From Thiolinea disciformis DSM 14473 (GTDB lineage Bacteria; Pseudomonadota; Gammaproteobacteria; Thiotrichales; Thiotrichaceae): 64,000 bases of DNA. The stretch spans positions 62,001-126,000 of the forward strand of contig NZ_AQVE01000007.1 in assembly GCF_000371925.1 (NCBI RefSeq). Direction: 5' to 3'. Position 1 is the stretch's first letter, and every line of letters begins with the position of its first letter. Positions 53,617 to 63,942 of the stretch are shown piece after piece. The position numbers were made by a program, and so were the translations under genes. The notes under the pieces are model-generated. The model worked only from the letters and a program-made list of their open reading frames with translations, was not told the origin of the DNA and did not search any database.

Positions 53617-54651
53617 TTAATGCACATGGCCTACATTGACCACACCCTTCATACCTGCTTCAAAGTGTCCGGGTTGCAAACATGCAAAATCGACATGCCC
53701 AGCTTGGGTGAATTGCCAAATAATTTCGCCCGTTTGACCGGGTTCTAAGGCTACCATATTCGGGTCATTATGTTCCATATTTGGATGTTTCAGCATAGCT
53801 TGGGCATGTTCTTGCAAGGCTTTTGCGTCGCCTAAGGTGAGTTCGTGTTTGATTTTTCCTCTATTATTGACCACGATTTTCACTACTTCATTCGGCTTCA
53901 CATCCAATTTATCAGGGGTAAAGCGCATGTTGTCATCCATCCGCACTTCCACCACGCGCTGCACTTGATCGGCGTTGGCAGGCTTGCCAATAGCGCTTAA
54001 ATGGGTACTGTGAGAATGATCGGCGTGGCTATCAGCACTGGCTGTTGCGGCGCTAGCCTTAGCATCACCTGCTGGTGTGGGTGTACCGTGATCGTGTGCT
54101 GCATGGTCATGAGCAGTATCGGAAACCGTTGGCGTAGCATTAGTTGCCATGGAATCGTTATGGGCATGAGAACCGTGGTCATGTCCACCGGTGACGGGAT
54201 TGTTCAAGAAATAGCTATAAGCGCCAAAGGATAGTGCAGCCACGCTGATCAAGGATGCAGCGGCATATTTCTTGGCATTGGGGGGAAAATGATTACGATT
54301 TATCAGGGCAAAGGCGATTAAGGAAAGCGCAAAGCCTAAAGGTACAGCCCACAGGCTGCGGGCGGGTGAGTCGGGAAAATGCTGCAAACTGCCGGTGAAG
54401 AAGCCTAAACCCACCGAGAGCAAAGCGCCCACCATTAATGTGCTCCACAAAGAAGAGCGTTCCTCAGCAGGCGTATAGCGATATTCCAGCACAGTCCCTA
54501 TCACGAAAGCGATGATGCCTAGGCCAGCCGTAAGTAGCGAGCGTGAGCCAGAAAAGACGCCGTGACTCACTGAACCAGCGATAAAGCTAATGCCGGCGTA
54601 TTTGAAAACCATGGCTAAATGTTTGTGCTGAAACGATGCAGAAGCTTGCAT
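53617..54651 (-). CDS. membrane protein with His-rich linker and C-terminal cupredoxin domain
   Basis: The 344-residue protein has three parts. Residues ~12-150 hold about five hydrophobic helices. Residues ~155-225 are a linker dense in His, Asp and Ser (HDHGSHAHND, HDHAAHDHG, HADHSHSTH), which probably binds copper or other metals. Residues ~235-344 are a cupredoxin with type-1 copper ligands in KHELTLG and FACLQPGHFEAGM (His, Cys, His, Met). This architecture suggests copper handling at the periplasmic face or electron transfer. It comes before the GFA gene. Confidence 0.75.
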   Translation of the reverse strand: MQASASFQHKHLAMVFKYAGISFIAGSVSHGVFSGSRSLLTAGLGIIAFVIGTVLEYRYTPAEERSSLWSTLMVGALLSVGLGFFTGSLQHFPDSPARSLWAVPLGFALSLIAFALINRNHFPPNAKKYAAASLISVAALSFGAYSYFLNNPVTGGHDHGSHAHNDSMATNATPTVSDTAHDHAAHDHGTPTPAGDAKASAATASADSHADHSHSTHLSAIGKPANADQVQRVVEVRMDDNMRFTPDKLDVKPNEVVKIVVNNRGKIKHELTLGDAKALQEHAQAMLKHPNMEHNDPNMVALEPGQTGEIIWQFTQAGHVDFACLQPGHFEAGMKGVVNVGHVH

Positions 54652-54734
54652 GCAGAACTCCTTATTTTTTACTATTAAAGCCCCGAAGTTGAGCCATTCG
54701 AGGCATTAATAGCAAAGATTCAAAGGCTTAGCAA

Positions 54735-56051
54735 TTAACCCGCTGTAATCTGGAGACCCGCGCCTGAGGCTAACTGAACGAAGCCGGGGAAGGAGGTGTT
54801 CACCGTGGCACAGTCATCAATATAAATCGTTTCACTGGCACGCAAACCTGCAATCGAAAACGACATGGCGATACGATGATCATTATGGCTCGTCACGGTT
54901 GCGCCGCCGATTTTGCCACCTTGAATAATGATCCCATCCGGTGTTGGGCGTGCATCAATGCCACAAGCGATTAAGCCATCGGCCATCACTTGGATGCGGT
55001 CACTTTCCTTAACACGTAACTCTTCCGCGCCGGTTAAAATAGTTTCGCCTTCCGCACAAGCCGCCGCTACGAATAAAACAGGGAATTCATCAATCGCCAG
55101 TGGCACCAAGGCTTCGGGAATGCGAATACCTTTCAAAGGGGCATAACGCACTCGAATATCCGCAACCGGCTCACCGCCCACTTCACGTTGATTCAATAGT
55201 TCTAAATTAGCACCCATCAAACGCAAAATATCAATGACGCCAGTACGAGTAGGATTAATGCCCACATGCTCGATAATCAAATCGGAACCCGGCGCTATGC
55301 TTGCACCGACTAAGAAAAAGGCCGACGATGAAATATCGGAGGGTACGTCAATCGTACAGGCCATTAGTTTTCCACCGCCTTGTAAGCGAATCGTATTACC
55401 TTCAACGATGACCTCATAGCCAAAACCGCGCAACATGCGTTCGGTATGATCACGCGTTGGTGCAGGCTCAGTGACCGAGGTTTCACCTTGCGCATAAAGT
55501 CCTGCTAGCAAGAGTGAGGATTTCACCTGCGCACTAGCCATCGGCATATCGTAATGAATACCTTTCAGTTTTTGACCACCCTGCACGTGTAGCGGTGGTG
55601 TGCCTGCTTCGGTCGCTACGATTTTTGCTCCCATTTGTGCTAGAGGCACGGTCACGCGTTTCATGGGACGCTTTGATAAAGAACTATCACCCGTCATGGT
55701 CACATCAAACGCTTGTCCACTCATTAAGCCAGACATGAGACGCATGGAAGTACCGGAATTACCCATGTCTAAATCAACAGTCGGTTTTTTCAAACCATGT
55801 AAACCAACGCCGTGAATAGTGACTTCGCCATTGGCACTGGGGCCTTCAATGTGTACACCCATATTCCGAAAGGCTTGTAAGGTGCATAAGCAGTCTTCAC
55901 CCTGTAAGAAGCCGCTGACCTGTGTTGTACCTTCAGCCAAGGAGCCGAGCATAATTGAGCGGTGTGAAATAGATTTGTCACCAGGGACACGAATGCGCCC
56001 TGTTAGGCTACCACCAGCTTGGACAGTGAAACGTAATGCAGAGTGACTCAC
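54735..56051 (-). CDS. aroA: 3-phosphoshikimate 1-carboxyvinyltransferase (EPSP synthase)
   Basis: This shikimate-pathway enzyme joins PEP to shikimate 3-phosphate. It has 438 residues. Conserved motifs: GRIRVPGDKSISHRSIMLGS, LDMGNSGTSMRLMSGLM and SSLSKRPMKRV, with the catalytic Asp/Glu in AIDEFPVLFVAAA and ELRVKESDRI, then SHNDHRIAMSF. The LMSG region is of the bacterial class II type often less sensitive to glyphosate. The start overlaps the tyrA stop by four bases. Confidence 0.95.
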   Translation of the reverse strand: MSHSALRFTVQAGGSLTGRIRVPGDKSISHRSIMLGSLAEGTTQVSGFLQGEDCLCTLQAFRNMGVHIEGPSANGEVTIHGVGLHGLKKPTVDLDMGNSGTSMRLMSGLMSGQAFDVTMTGDSSLSKRPMKRVTVPLAQMGAKIVATEAGTPPLHVQGGQKLKGIHYDMPMASAQVKSSLLLAGLYAQGETSVTEPAPTRDHTERMLRGFGYEVIVEGNTIRLQGGGKLMACTIDVPSDISSSAFFLVGASIAPGSDLIIEHVGINPTRTGVIDILRLMGANLELLNQREVGGEPVADIRVRYAPLKGIRIPEALVPLAIDEFPVLFVAAACAEGETILTGAEELRVKESDRIQVMADGLIACGIDARPTPDGIIIQGGKIGGATVTSHNDHRIAMSFSIAGLRASETIYIDDCATVNTSFPGFVQLASGAGLQITAG

Positions 56052-56929
56052 GAATTAGCTCCTGATTCAAAACGAGCAATATAGTTATCCCGCGCGGTTT
56101 TTGCTTTTTCCATGCGTTGGCGCAGTGCTTCTCCATCTTGTCTGTGGATGAAGTCAGCAAATTCCGTTAGGTTTTGTTTTAACGCCTCAATCATGGGCAA
56201 AATAGCCGCCCCATTATGCAAACAAATATCACGCCACATAATCGGGTCACTTGAGGCAATGCGCGTAAAGTCGCGAAACCCACCCGCTGCATAACGCAAA
56301 ATATCTTCACGCTGTGGCGAGTTAAGGAGCGTATCCACCAATGAGAAGGCGAGTACGTGTGGTAAATGGCTGGTGGCCGCTAATACTTCGTCGTGCAACT
56401 TCACTGGCATTTCTTCGACTAAAGCACCGGTCACTTGCCACATTTGAGCAATCTGCGTTAAGGCTTTACGGTCAGTATAAGTTTGTGGAGTCAGGATTAC
56501 GCGTCGTTTATGGTATAAGTCCGCAACGGCTGCTTCCACACCACTTTTTTCACGCCCTGCAATCGGATGGCCGGGCACAAAGCGCGTAAAATCGTGACCG
56601 AACACTTCGTTCACTTCCGCAACCACTGAGCCTTTGGTGCTACCTGCATCAGTGAGGATTGCCTGAGTGGGTAGAGCAGGGCGGATTTGTTCTAATAAAG
56701 GCTTCATCGCCCCCATGGGAACGGCTAGCAACACCACATCGGCGTCTTTAACGGCTTCCTGTGGATCAGTGACATAGGCGTCAATTACGCCTAAATCCAC
56801 CGCTTTCTGCAAATGCACGGTATTACGGCTACAACCTATAACTTCACGCACATAATTAGCTTCGCGCAAGGCTAGCGCAAGCGAACCCCCAATCAGACCG
56901 ACACCAAAGATAACTAAGCGACCGATCAC
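56048..56929 (-). CDS. tyrA: prephenate/arogenate dehydrogenase
   Basis: This NAD(P)-dependent tyrosine-biosynthesis enzyme has 293 residues, with no fused chorismate mutase. The N-terminal Rossmann motif is LVIFGVGLIGGSLALAL. Catalytic His regions are FVPGHPIAGREKSG and LAATSHLPHVLAFSLV. The C-terminal helical domain ends in RQRMEKAKTARDNYI. It overlaps aroA and hisC by four bases each, so the three form one translationally coupled unit. Confidence 0.93.
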   Translation of the reverse strand: MIGRLVIFGVGLIGGSLALALREANYVREVIGCSRNTVHLQKAVDLGVIDAYVTDPQEAVKDADVVLLAVPMGAMKPLLEQIRPALPTQAILTDAGSTKGSVVAEVNEVFGHDFTRFVPGHPIAGREKSGVEAAVADLYHKRRVILTPQTYTDRKALTQIAQMWQVTGALVEEMPVKLHDEVLAATSHLPHVLAFSLVDTLLNSPQREDILRYAAGGFRDFTRIASSDPIMWRDICLHNGAAILPMIEALKQNLTEFADFIHRQDGEALRQRMEKAKTARDNYIARFESGANS

Positions 56930-58074
56930 GCTTTAAGTACCTTGTCTAACGCTTTGATGCAGCGCGTATTTTGCGCCTCTGTACCAACGGTAATACGCAG
57001 GTGTTGCGGCAAACCATAACCACCAATGGGACGTACAATCACACCTTCACGCAATAAGGCTTCATAGACTTGTGCACCTGTTTTGCCTTCCACTTTGACG
57101 GTAATGAAATTACCCACCGTTGGAATATAGGACCAGCCATGCGCGGCACAAGCCGCATACCATTGCTTTAAACCGGCTTCGTTAGTGGTAACACTGGCTT
57201 GTAAAAACGCATCATCTTCTAAAGCTGCCGATGCTGCTGTTAGGGCTAAGCTATTTACATTGAAGGGTTGGCGCACGCGATTCAGAATATCGGCGATTTC
57301 AGGACTGGAAATCGAATAACCAACCCGTAAACCGGCTAAGCCATAAATCTTAGAAAACGTACGTGTCACAATGAGATTCGGGAATTCGTTTAGCCATAAC
57401 ATGCCATTAGGGAAGGCCGGATCTTGCACATATTCGGTATAAGCTTCATCCAGCAACACGACCACATGAGGCGGCACATTTTTCAGGAAGCGATACAGCT
57501 CCTCACGTGCAATCCAAGTGCCGGTCGGGTTATTCGGGTTGGAGATAAAGACTAAGGCTGTGTGTGGATTGTCCTTGATGGTTTTCAGCAGCGCATCAAC
57601 ATTATGCCCGTAAGGCATCGTTACATGTTCTGGCGGAAAGGCTTCTGCCGTTAATAAGTCAGCACCGGCGGATTGGCTCACTAAGGCATAGATCGCAAAC
57701 GCATATTGTGAAAAGACTGCTGCACGTCCAGGCGTTAAATAGGCACGTGCCACGATTTCCAATAAATCATTGGAGCCGTTGCCTAAGGTAATTTGCTGTG
57801 GGAGCAAATCGAATTTACCGGCGATGGCCAATTTTAATTGGTAACCACTGCCATCTGGATACAGTTCCAAATCATTAAGCGCAGCTTGCATGGCTGCTTT
57901 GGCCTTGGGGCTTGAGCCTAAGGGATTTTCATTGGATGCGAGTTTAATAATGTCTTTTACACCCAACTCCCGCTCAAGTTCCTCGATTGGCTTGCCCGGC
58001 TGATAGGGATGCAATTTTTGAACGCCTTTCACGGCAAGGCTACGATAGTCGAGATTGGACGGCATAAGTTTCAT
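56926..58074 (-). CDS. hisC: histidinol-phosphate / aromatic aminotransferase
   Basis: This class I/II PLP aminotransferase has 382 residues from ATG 58074; the frame is open to an ATG at 58104 and another ATG lies at 58065, none with a clear ribosome binding site. Conserved: LASNENPLGSSPKAK, FISNPNNPTGTWI, LLDEAYTEYV and the PLP lysine in TRTFSKIYGLAGLRVGY. In the hisC-tyrA-aroA setting it probably aminates 4-hydroxyphenylpyruvate and phenylpyruvate in addition to, or instead of, its histidine role. Confidence 0.88.
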   Translation of the reverse strand: MKLMPSNLDYRSLAVKGVQKLHPYQPGKPIEELERELGVKDIIKLASNENPLGSSPKAKAAMQAALNDLELYPDGSGYQLKLAIAGKFDLLPQQITLGNGSNDLLEIVARAYLTPGRAAVFSQYAFAIYALVSQSAGADLLTAEAFPPEHVTMPYGHNVDALLKTIKDNPHTALVFISNPNNPTGTWIAREELYRFLKNVPPHVVVLLDEAYTEYVQDPAFPNGMLWLNEFPNLIVTRTFSKIYGLAGLRVGYSISSPEIADILNRVRQPFNVNSLALTAASAALEDDAFLQASVTTNEAGLKQWYAACAAHGWSYIPTVGNFITVKVEGKTGAQVYEALLREGVIVRPIGGYGLPQHLRITVGTEAQNTRCIKALDKVLKA

Positions 58075-58255
58075 TATTGGTGTGCTATGGAAGCACGCAT
58101 TCAATCATATCGTTCAAGACTTTGCCAGTACATGCCATCAATCAGCCGCAGCGATTGCTCTGACACTAGACAAGTGGTAGAACTCACTCAGTTTAAATAA
58201 TTTATAATTTTGTTTTTCTATTATCGAATGAACACATGTAAGGAGAGGGACGCGA

Positions 58256-59617
58256 ATGACGACACCAACAAAAATTTACCTGCCTGAAAGTGAGATGCCA
58301 ACCCATTGGTATAATGTTGCGGCGGATTTGCCAACGCCCCCCGCACCTTATTGTGGCCCCGATGGAACGCCGGTTCCACCTGAGGCGATGCTTGCTATTT
58401 TTCCTGAGGAAATTTTAAAACAGGAAATGAGTGCAGAGCGTTGGATTCCCATTCCCGAGCCAGTGCGCGAGGCCTTAACCATGTGGCGGCCTTCACCTTT
58501 GTACCGTGCGCATCGTTTGGAAAAAATGCTAGGTACACCCGCAAAAATTTATTACAAAAACGAAGCCGTCAGTCCAGCAGGCTCTCACAAACCCAACAGT
58601 GCTGTACCGCAAGCTTACTATAACCGTGAGGCAGGGATTCGCCGTCTGACTACAGAAACTGGTGCAGGGCAGTGGGGGAGTTCCTTAGCCTTAGCGGGAC
58701 AAATGTTTGGTATTGATGTGCGTATTTACATGGTGAAAATCAGCTACGAGCAAAAACCTTATCGACGCTCGATGATGACTACTTGGGGTGCAGAGGTGTT
58801 CCCAAGCCCTACCGATATGACGAATGCAGGCCGAGCTATTTTAGCGGCTGACCCGAACTCGAATGGCTCACTGGGGATTGCGATTTCGGAAGCGGTGGAG
58901 GAAGCGGCTAGCCGTCCTGATACCAATTACGCACTGGGTTCGGTTTTGAATCACGTGTTATTGCATCAAACTATTATTGGTTTGGAAGCGAAAAAACAAT
59001 TGGCATTAGTCGGTGACTATCCTGATATGGTGTTTGCGCCTTGTGGTGGCGGCTCGAATTTTGGTGGTATTGCTTTCCCCTTTTATGCAGATAATGCGGC
59101 CGGTAAACAAGTGCGCTTAGTGGCGGTTGAACCTATGTCTTGCCCGACTTTAACCAAAGGCGTGTATACCTATGACTTTGGCGATACCGCAGGTTTAACC
59201 CCAATGATGAAAATGTACACACTGGGTCATAACTTTATGCCGCCCGGTATTCACGCAGGTGGTTTACGCTATCATGGCGCATCAGCCTTAGTCAGCCAGA
59301 TGTATAATGAAAAACTCATCGAAGCCACTTCAGTCGGTCAATTAGAAACCTTTGCAGCGGGTGTGATGTTCGCGAAGAGTGAGGGTATCGTGCCAGCACC
59401 AGAGTCTTGCCACGCGATTGCCGCGATGATTCGTGAGGCCAAAGAATGCGCGAAAACCGGCGAAGCAAAAACCTTACTCTTCAATTTATCCGGTCATGGT
59501 CACTTTGATATGACGTCGTATGATCGTTATTTGAAAGGGGAACTAACGGACTTTGATTATCCCGAAGAAGCTATTAAAGCCTCTTTGGCAGATTTGCCGA
59601 GCTTTGCAAAAGTTTAG
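58256..59617 (+). CDS. trpB: tryptophan synthase beta-like protein, TrpB2 type
   Basis: The 453-residue PLP enzyme belongs to the second TrpB branch, longer than the ~400-residue TrpB1 that pairs with TrpA. Evidence: the long N-terminal lead LPESEMPTHWYNVAADLP, RPSPLYRAHRLEK, the PLP lysine in SPAGSHKPNSAVPQAYY, ETGAGQWGSSLALAG and the phosphate loop PCGGGSNFGG. TrpB2 proteins work without TrpA and may act as serine deaminases or indole salvagers. No trpA or other trp gene is adjacent. AAGGAGAGGG gives a strong ribosome binding site and a clear terminator follows. Confidence 0.88.
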   Translation: MTTPTKIYLPESEMPTHWYNVAADLPTPPAPYCGPDGTPVPPEAMLAIFPEEILKQEMSAERWIPIPEPVREALTMWRPSPLYRAHRLEKMLGTPAKIYYKNEAVSPAGSHKPNSAVPQAYYNREAGIRRLTTETGAGQWGSSLALAGQMFGIDVRIYMVKISYEQKPYRRSMMTTWGAEVFPSPTDMTNAGRAILAADPNSNGSLGIAISEAVEEAASRPDTNYALGSVLNHVLLHQTIIGLEAKKQLALVGDYPDMVFAPCGGGSNFGGIAFPFYADNAAGKQVRLVAVEPMSCPTLTKGVYTYDFGDTAGLTPMMKMYTLGHNFMPPGIHAGGLRYHGASALVSQMYNEKLIEATSVGQLETFAAGVMFAKSEGIVPAPESCHAIAAMIREAKECAKTGEAKTLLFNLSGHGHFDMTSYDRYLKGELTDFDYPEEAIKASLADLPSFAKV

Positions 59618-59627
59618 TTTGGTACAG

Positions 59628-59657
59628 GCAAAAGCCCTACGGGTTAGGGTTTTTTGC
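59628..59657 (+). terminator. terminator of trpB2
   Basis: GCAAAAGCCCTA pairs with TAGGGTTTTTTGC, with a T-run built into the stem. It starts 11 bases after the stop and can also serve dapE from the other side. Confidence 0.78.
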
Positions 59658-59707
59658 CACGCTGGAGGAATGTTTCCCTTAAATCATTTAAGTCCCTCAT
59701 AAACTTA

Positions 59708-60847
<1,140 letters not shown>

Positions 60848-60855
60848 CTAGGTAT

Positions 60856-61203
60856 TTAATGTTGAAAAATAGCTTTATAGGTCATTGGATCGAAGCCAAG
60901 TACCTGTCGACTTCCTGTATCTAGCAAGGGGCGTTTAATAATCGCTGGTTGATCTTCCATGACCGCTAAGGCCAATGTTTCAGTTAAGTTTTCACGGGTT
61001 TTTTCCGGCAATAAGCGCCACGTGGTGCCACGTTTATTCAGCATGGCTTCCCAACCCAACTCATCAACCCACGCACGTAATTGGACTGGATTGAGGCCAT
61101 CTTTACGGAAATCATGGAAGGTGTAGGGAATGCCGCGCTCGTCGAGCCATTGGCGTGCTTTGCGCACCGTATCGCAGTTACTTAAGCCATACAGGATGGT
61201 CAT
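60856..61203 (-). CDS. yffB: Spx/ArsC-family reductase-like protein YffB
   Basis: The 115-residue thioredoxin-fold protein has one conserved Cys near the N-terminus (LYGLSNCDTVRKARQWL). FRKDGLNPVQLRAWVDELG, LLNKRG-type segment (MLNKRGTTWR) and PAIIKRPLLDTG are diagnostic of the YffB/ArsC group. It lacks the other arsenate-reductase cysteines, so it is probably a glutathione-linked reductase rather than an arsenate enzyme. Its start codon overlaps the stop of the next gene by one base, and dapE follows after 14 bases. Confidence 0.88.
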   Translation of the reverse strand: MTILYGLSNCDTVRKARQWLDERGIPYTFHDFRKDGLNPVQLRAWVDELGWEAMLNKRGTTWRLLPEKTRENLTETLALAVMEDQPAIIKRPLLDTGSRQVLGFDPMTYKAIFQH

Positions 61204-61577
61204 TAATCATACCATTTGTGATAAGAGCGCCGCTTGCCTGCACGTTGGGTGATGACACCTTCGACTTGTTGCGGCTGAATTTCAAAGCTAGCATAACTTG
61301 GATTTAAGGCTTCCAAATAATGCCGCCCATCACGAATGCGCAAGCGGCGGAAAATATACTCGTCGTGACTATCTTTAGCAAATACAAATGCGCCATCGCG
61401 TACAATGCCGCTGCGGTCAATAATAATAATGCAGCCTTGGTCGAATTCAGGCTCCATACTATTATCGGTGACTTGTAAGGCGAAGGGTTCGGCCTCAGAG
61501 CAGCTACTACCTTCTTGTAAGGCGCTGCTAATGTCTTTTTTGAAAATATCACTAACAGCAATACGCACTTCGGCCAT
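61203..61577 (-). CDS. S24/LexA-fold protein, probably without peptidase activity
   Basis: This 124-residue protein is nearly all a LexA/CI-type S24 domain, with no N-terminal DNA-binding domain. The Ser of the catalytic dyad is kept (TDNSMEPEFDQGCIIIID). The usual catalytic Lys in the V-K-R-L strand is replaced by Arg in EYIFRRLRIRDG. It therefore probably cannot self-cleave. It lies between cysG and yffB with two- and minus-one-base gaps, so it belongs to a cysG-dapE transcript. Its role is unknown. Confidence 0.7.
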   Translation of the reverse strand: MAEVRIAVSDIFKKDISSALQEGSSCSEAEPFALQVTDNSMEPEFDQGCIIIIDRSGIVRDGAFVFAKDSHDEYIFRRLRIRDGRHYLEALNPSYASFEIQPQQVEGVITQRAGKRRSYHKWYD

Positions 61578-61579
61578 AT

Positions 61580-63019
61580 TTAATCCTCTATCACTGGATT
61601 GCGACTAAATTCACTGGCTGCTACGTGACGTTCAGGTTGATACCAATGCAATTTTTCATGCAATCGAACCACATCACCCACAATAGTTAAGGTGGGGGCA
61701 CGTACCGCGCGTTCGCTGACTAAGCTTGGTAAAGTGGCTAATGTACCAATATGTACGCGCTGATTGCGTGTTGTGCCTTGTTCGACTAAAGCAGCAGGTG
61801 TTTCGGGTGACATACCGTGCGCCACTAATTGTTTGCTGATGACTTGAATACCGGTTAAACCCATATAAAACACTACGGTTTGACGCGGTTGCGCCAGTTT
61901 TTCCCAATCTAAATCAATTGTGCCATCTTTCAAATGTCCCGTGGCAAACGTACAGGATTGTGCATAATCGCGGTGAGTGAGTGGAATACCTGCATAAGAT
62001 GCGCATCCTGAAGCGGCGGTAACCCCCGGAACGACTTGGAAGGGAATGCCATTTTCCGCCAAGGTCTCAATCTCTTCACCCCCGCGCCCAAAAATAAAGG
62101 GGTCTCCGCCTTTTAAGCGCAGTACACGTTTGCCTTGTTTCGCTAAATCGACTAACAAATCATTAATTTTTTCTTGGCGCACGACATGATTGGCTTTTTC
62201 CTTGCCTACATAAATCCGTTCTGCATCTTGGCTAGCCATGTTTAAGATCGATTTGGCGACCAAGCGATCATAGACCACCACATCGGCTTGTTGCATGAGA
62301 CGTAACGCGCGAAAGGTTAATAAATCAGGATCGCCAGGACCTGCGCCGACCAAATAAACTTCCCCCACACTAGGCTCAGCCGATGGGTTTGCCAGCATTG
62401 CATCTAACATTTGGCGCGCGGCTTGCGTATTGCCGGCATAGACCAATTCCGCAAAAGGTCCGCGCAGGGTTTGCTCCCAAAAATGTTTACGCTGTTCAGG
62501 ATCGGCAAAACGTTGTTTGACTGTGTCGCGGTATTCTTCGGTAATCGTCGCCAATTCGCCGCATGAAGACGGAATCATGGTTTCCAATTTCATGCGAATT
62601 TGTCGTGCTAAAACAGGTGATGCACCGCCTGTGGAAACCGCAATTTGTACGGGATCACGGTTTACGACCGAAGGGACAATAAAGCTACAGGCCTTAGTAT
62701 TATCCACCACATTGACTAAAAGATTACGTTCGTGTGCGAGTTGCGCTATTTCTCGGTTGACAGCCCTATTATTGGTAGCTGCAATGATGAGAAAGGCCTG
62801 ATTTAGATCATTCGGGGAGAAAGTGCGGGCTAAGTATTTTATTTGAGTCGGGTGTTGCACGATTAGCTCTTGCATTTCAGGGGCTAGGTCGGGCGCGATA
62901 ATTTGTAATCTTGCACCACTTTTTACTAAAGCTTGAGCTTTACGTAGCGCGACCTGACCGGCGCCCACCACGACACAAAGGCGATCTTTTAAGCATAAAA
63001 AGATAGGGAAACGCTCCAC
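61580..63019 (-). CDS. cysG: siroheme synthase CysG (trifunctional)
   Basis: The 479-residue fusion performs all three steps from uroporphyrinogen III to siroheme, needed for sulfite and nitrite reductases. The N-terminal part (~1-210) is precorrin-2 dehydrogenase/sirohydrochlorin ferrochelatase: CVVVGAGQVALRKAQALVKSG, and ASVNTGGASPVLARQIR-type strand (STGGASPVLARQIR). The C-terminal SAM uroporphyrinogen methyltransferase has VYLVGAGPGDPDLLTFRALR, VLRLKGGDPFIFGRGGEE and PGVTAASGCASYAGIPLTHR. The length is normal for CysG. Confidence 0.95.
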   Translation of the reverse strand: MERFPIFLCLKDRLCVVVGAGQVALRKAQALVKSGARLQIIAPDLAPEMQELIVQHPTQIKYLARTFSPNDLNQAFLIIAATNNRAVNREIAQLAHERNLLVNVVDNTKACSFIVPSVVNRDPVQIAVSTGGASPVLARQIRMKLETMIPSSCGELATITEEYRDTVKQRFADPEQRKHFWEQTLRGPFAELVYAGNTQAARQMLDAMLANPSAEPSVGEVYLVGAGPGDPDLLTFRALRLMQQADVVVYDRLVAKSILNMASQDAERIYVGKEKANHVVRQEKINDLLVDLAKQGKRVLRLKGGDPFIFGRGGEEIETLAENGIPFQVVPGVTAASGCASYAGIPLTHRDYAQSCTFATGHLKDGTIDLDWEKLAQPRQTVVFYMGLTGIQVISKQLVAHGMSPETPAALVEQGTTRNQRVHIGTLATLPSLVSERAVRAPTLTIVGDVVRLHEKLHWYQPERHVAASEFSRNPVIED

Positions 63020-63061
63020 AACATCCTCCAGATAAGTTTGGCTTTGGGCTAAGAAGTGAGC

Positions 63062-63298
63062 TTACTTTTCCCACTCCATTAGCACAGGCTTTTCGCGTTG
63101 CTCTAATAAGCGTTCTTCGGCTTCTAATTGATTGGCGGCAAATACCATTTTGTAGCTAGCCCGATCTTCCGGTTGGGCATTAATACGTAAGGAACGAACT
63201 GCATGGCGCGCATCGGCATAACCTTCAAAACTAGCCTTCAACTCAAGGTTTTTAACCAGCGGGTTGGGTTGGGTAATGCTGAATACAAAATAGGGCAT
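63062..63298 (-). CDS. small protein of unknown function
   Basis: The 78-residue cytoplasmic protein starts at ATG 63298 (MPYFVFSITQPNPLVKNLEL); the frame is open 11 codons upstream. The first 20 residues resemble a beta strand pair, then a helix rich in Arg and Glu (EDRASYKMVFAANQLEAEER), and the C-terminal EQREKPVLMEWEK. It lies 42 bases before cysG on the same strand, so is probably first in the cysG transcript. No family is assigned. Confidence 0.6.
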   Translation of the reverse strand: MPYFVFSITQPNPLVKNLELKASFEGYADARHAVRSLRINAQPEDRASYKMVFAANQLEAEERLLEQREKPVLMEWEK

Positions 63299-63498
63299 GG
63301 TGGTTCTCAGTCTGAATAAGCATTGGTGCATTATTCATGGCAATTTGCCCTTGTCCAATAGCCCGAATGCAATAGACTGCATTAGGGTAGATTATTCGAC
63401 CTTGAAATGCGTACAAAAATTTACTGTCGATAACTTCGTTTTAATTTGACCTACTATAAGATAGGGCAAGAAACAGTATTAGCCAAGGATGCGAGCCT

Positions 63499-63942
63499 AT
63501 GAGTGATCAAAAATCAACTGCTATGACAACAAGGGACTTTGTGAATCTGCTAGCGGATTTAGCCGAGCAGATTGAGTTACTGATTGGGCGTCGTGGGACT
63601 TTGAGTGTATTTCGTTATGCGGGTAAGCAAATGGGTAAGCGCATGGGCGCTAATCAACAAGGCGATGAGCAGTTAGCGCGTAGTATTGTGGCCCAGTTTT
63701 TTCGCGAAAAGGAGTTTATGGATGATGTGGTGCTAGTGGGCGAGAACGCTGAATTAAGCGGTTGTCGTATTGGTTTAGTCTTGCGTGAGCGAGGGATTCA
63801 GGCTGGCACTCATGCTTTATGCCATTTTGGTTTTGGTTTGATTGATGGGGTCACTGAATCGGTAACTGGCAAGAAAATTGTTACCTTGCATGTGGCCTCT
63901 GAATACCATGAAAATGGTATTACTTGCCAAGAAACGTGGTAA
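63499..63942 (+). CDS. protein of unknown function with a V4R-like character
   Basis: The 147-residue protein has an N-terminal helix pair (TTRDFVNLLADLAEQIELLI, then RRGTLSVFRYAGKQMGKRMG) and a C-terminal half with Cys/His motifs (SGCRIGLVLRERG, THALCHFGFGLIDGVTESVTG). This recalls V4R-domain proteins, which bind small hydrophobic ligands, but the match is by eye and weak. It is divergent from the cysG cluster. No neighbour on this strand remains in the window. Confidence 0.5.
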   Translation: MSDQKSTAMTTRDFVNLLADLAEQIELLIGRRGTLSVFRYAGKQMGKRMGANQQGDEQLARSIVAQFFREKEFMDDVVLVGENAELSGCRIGLVLRERGIQAGTHALCHFGFGLIDGVTESVTGKKIVTLHVASEYHENGITCQETW

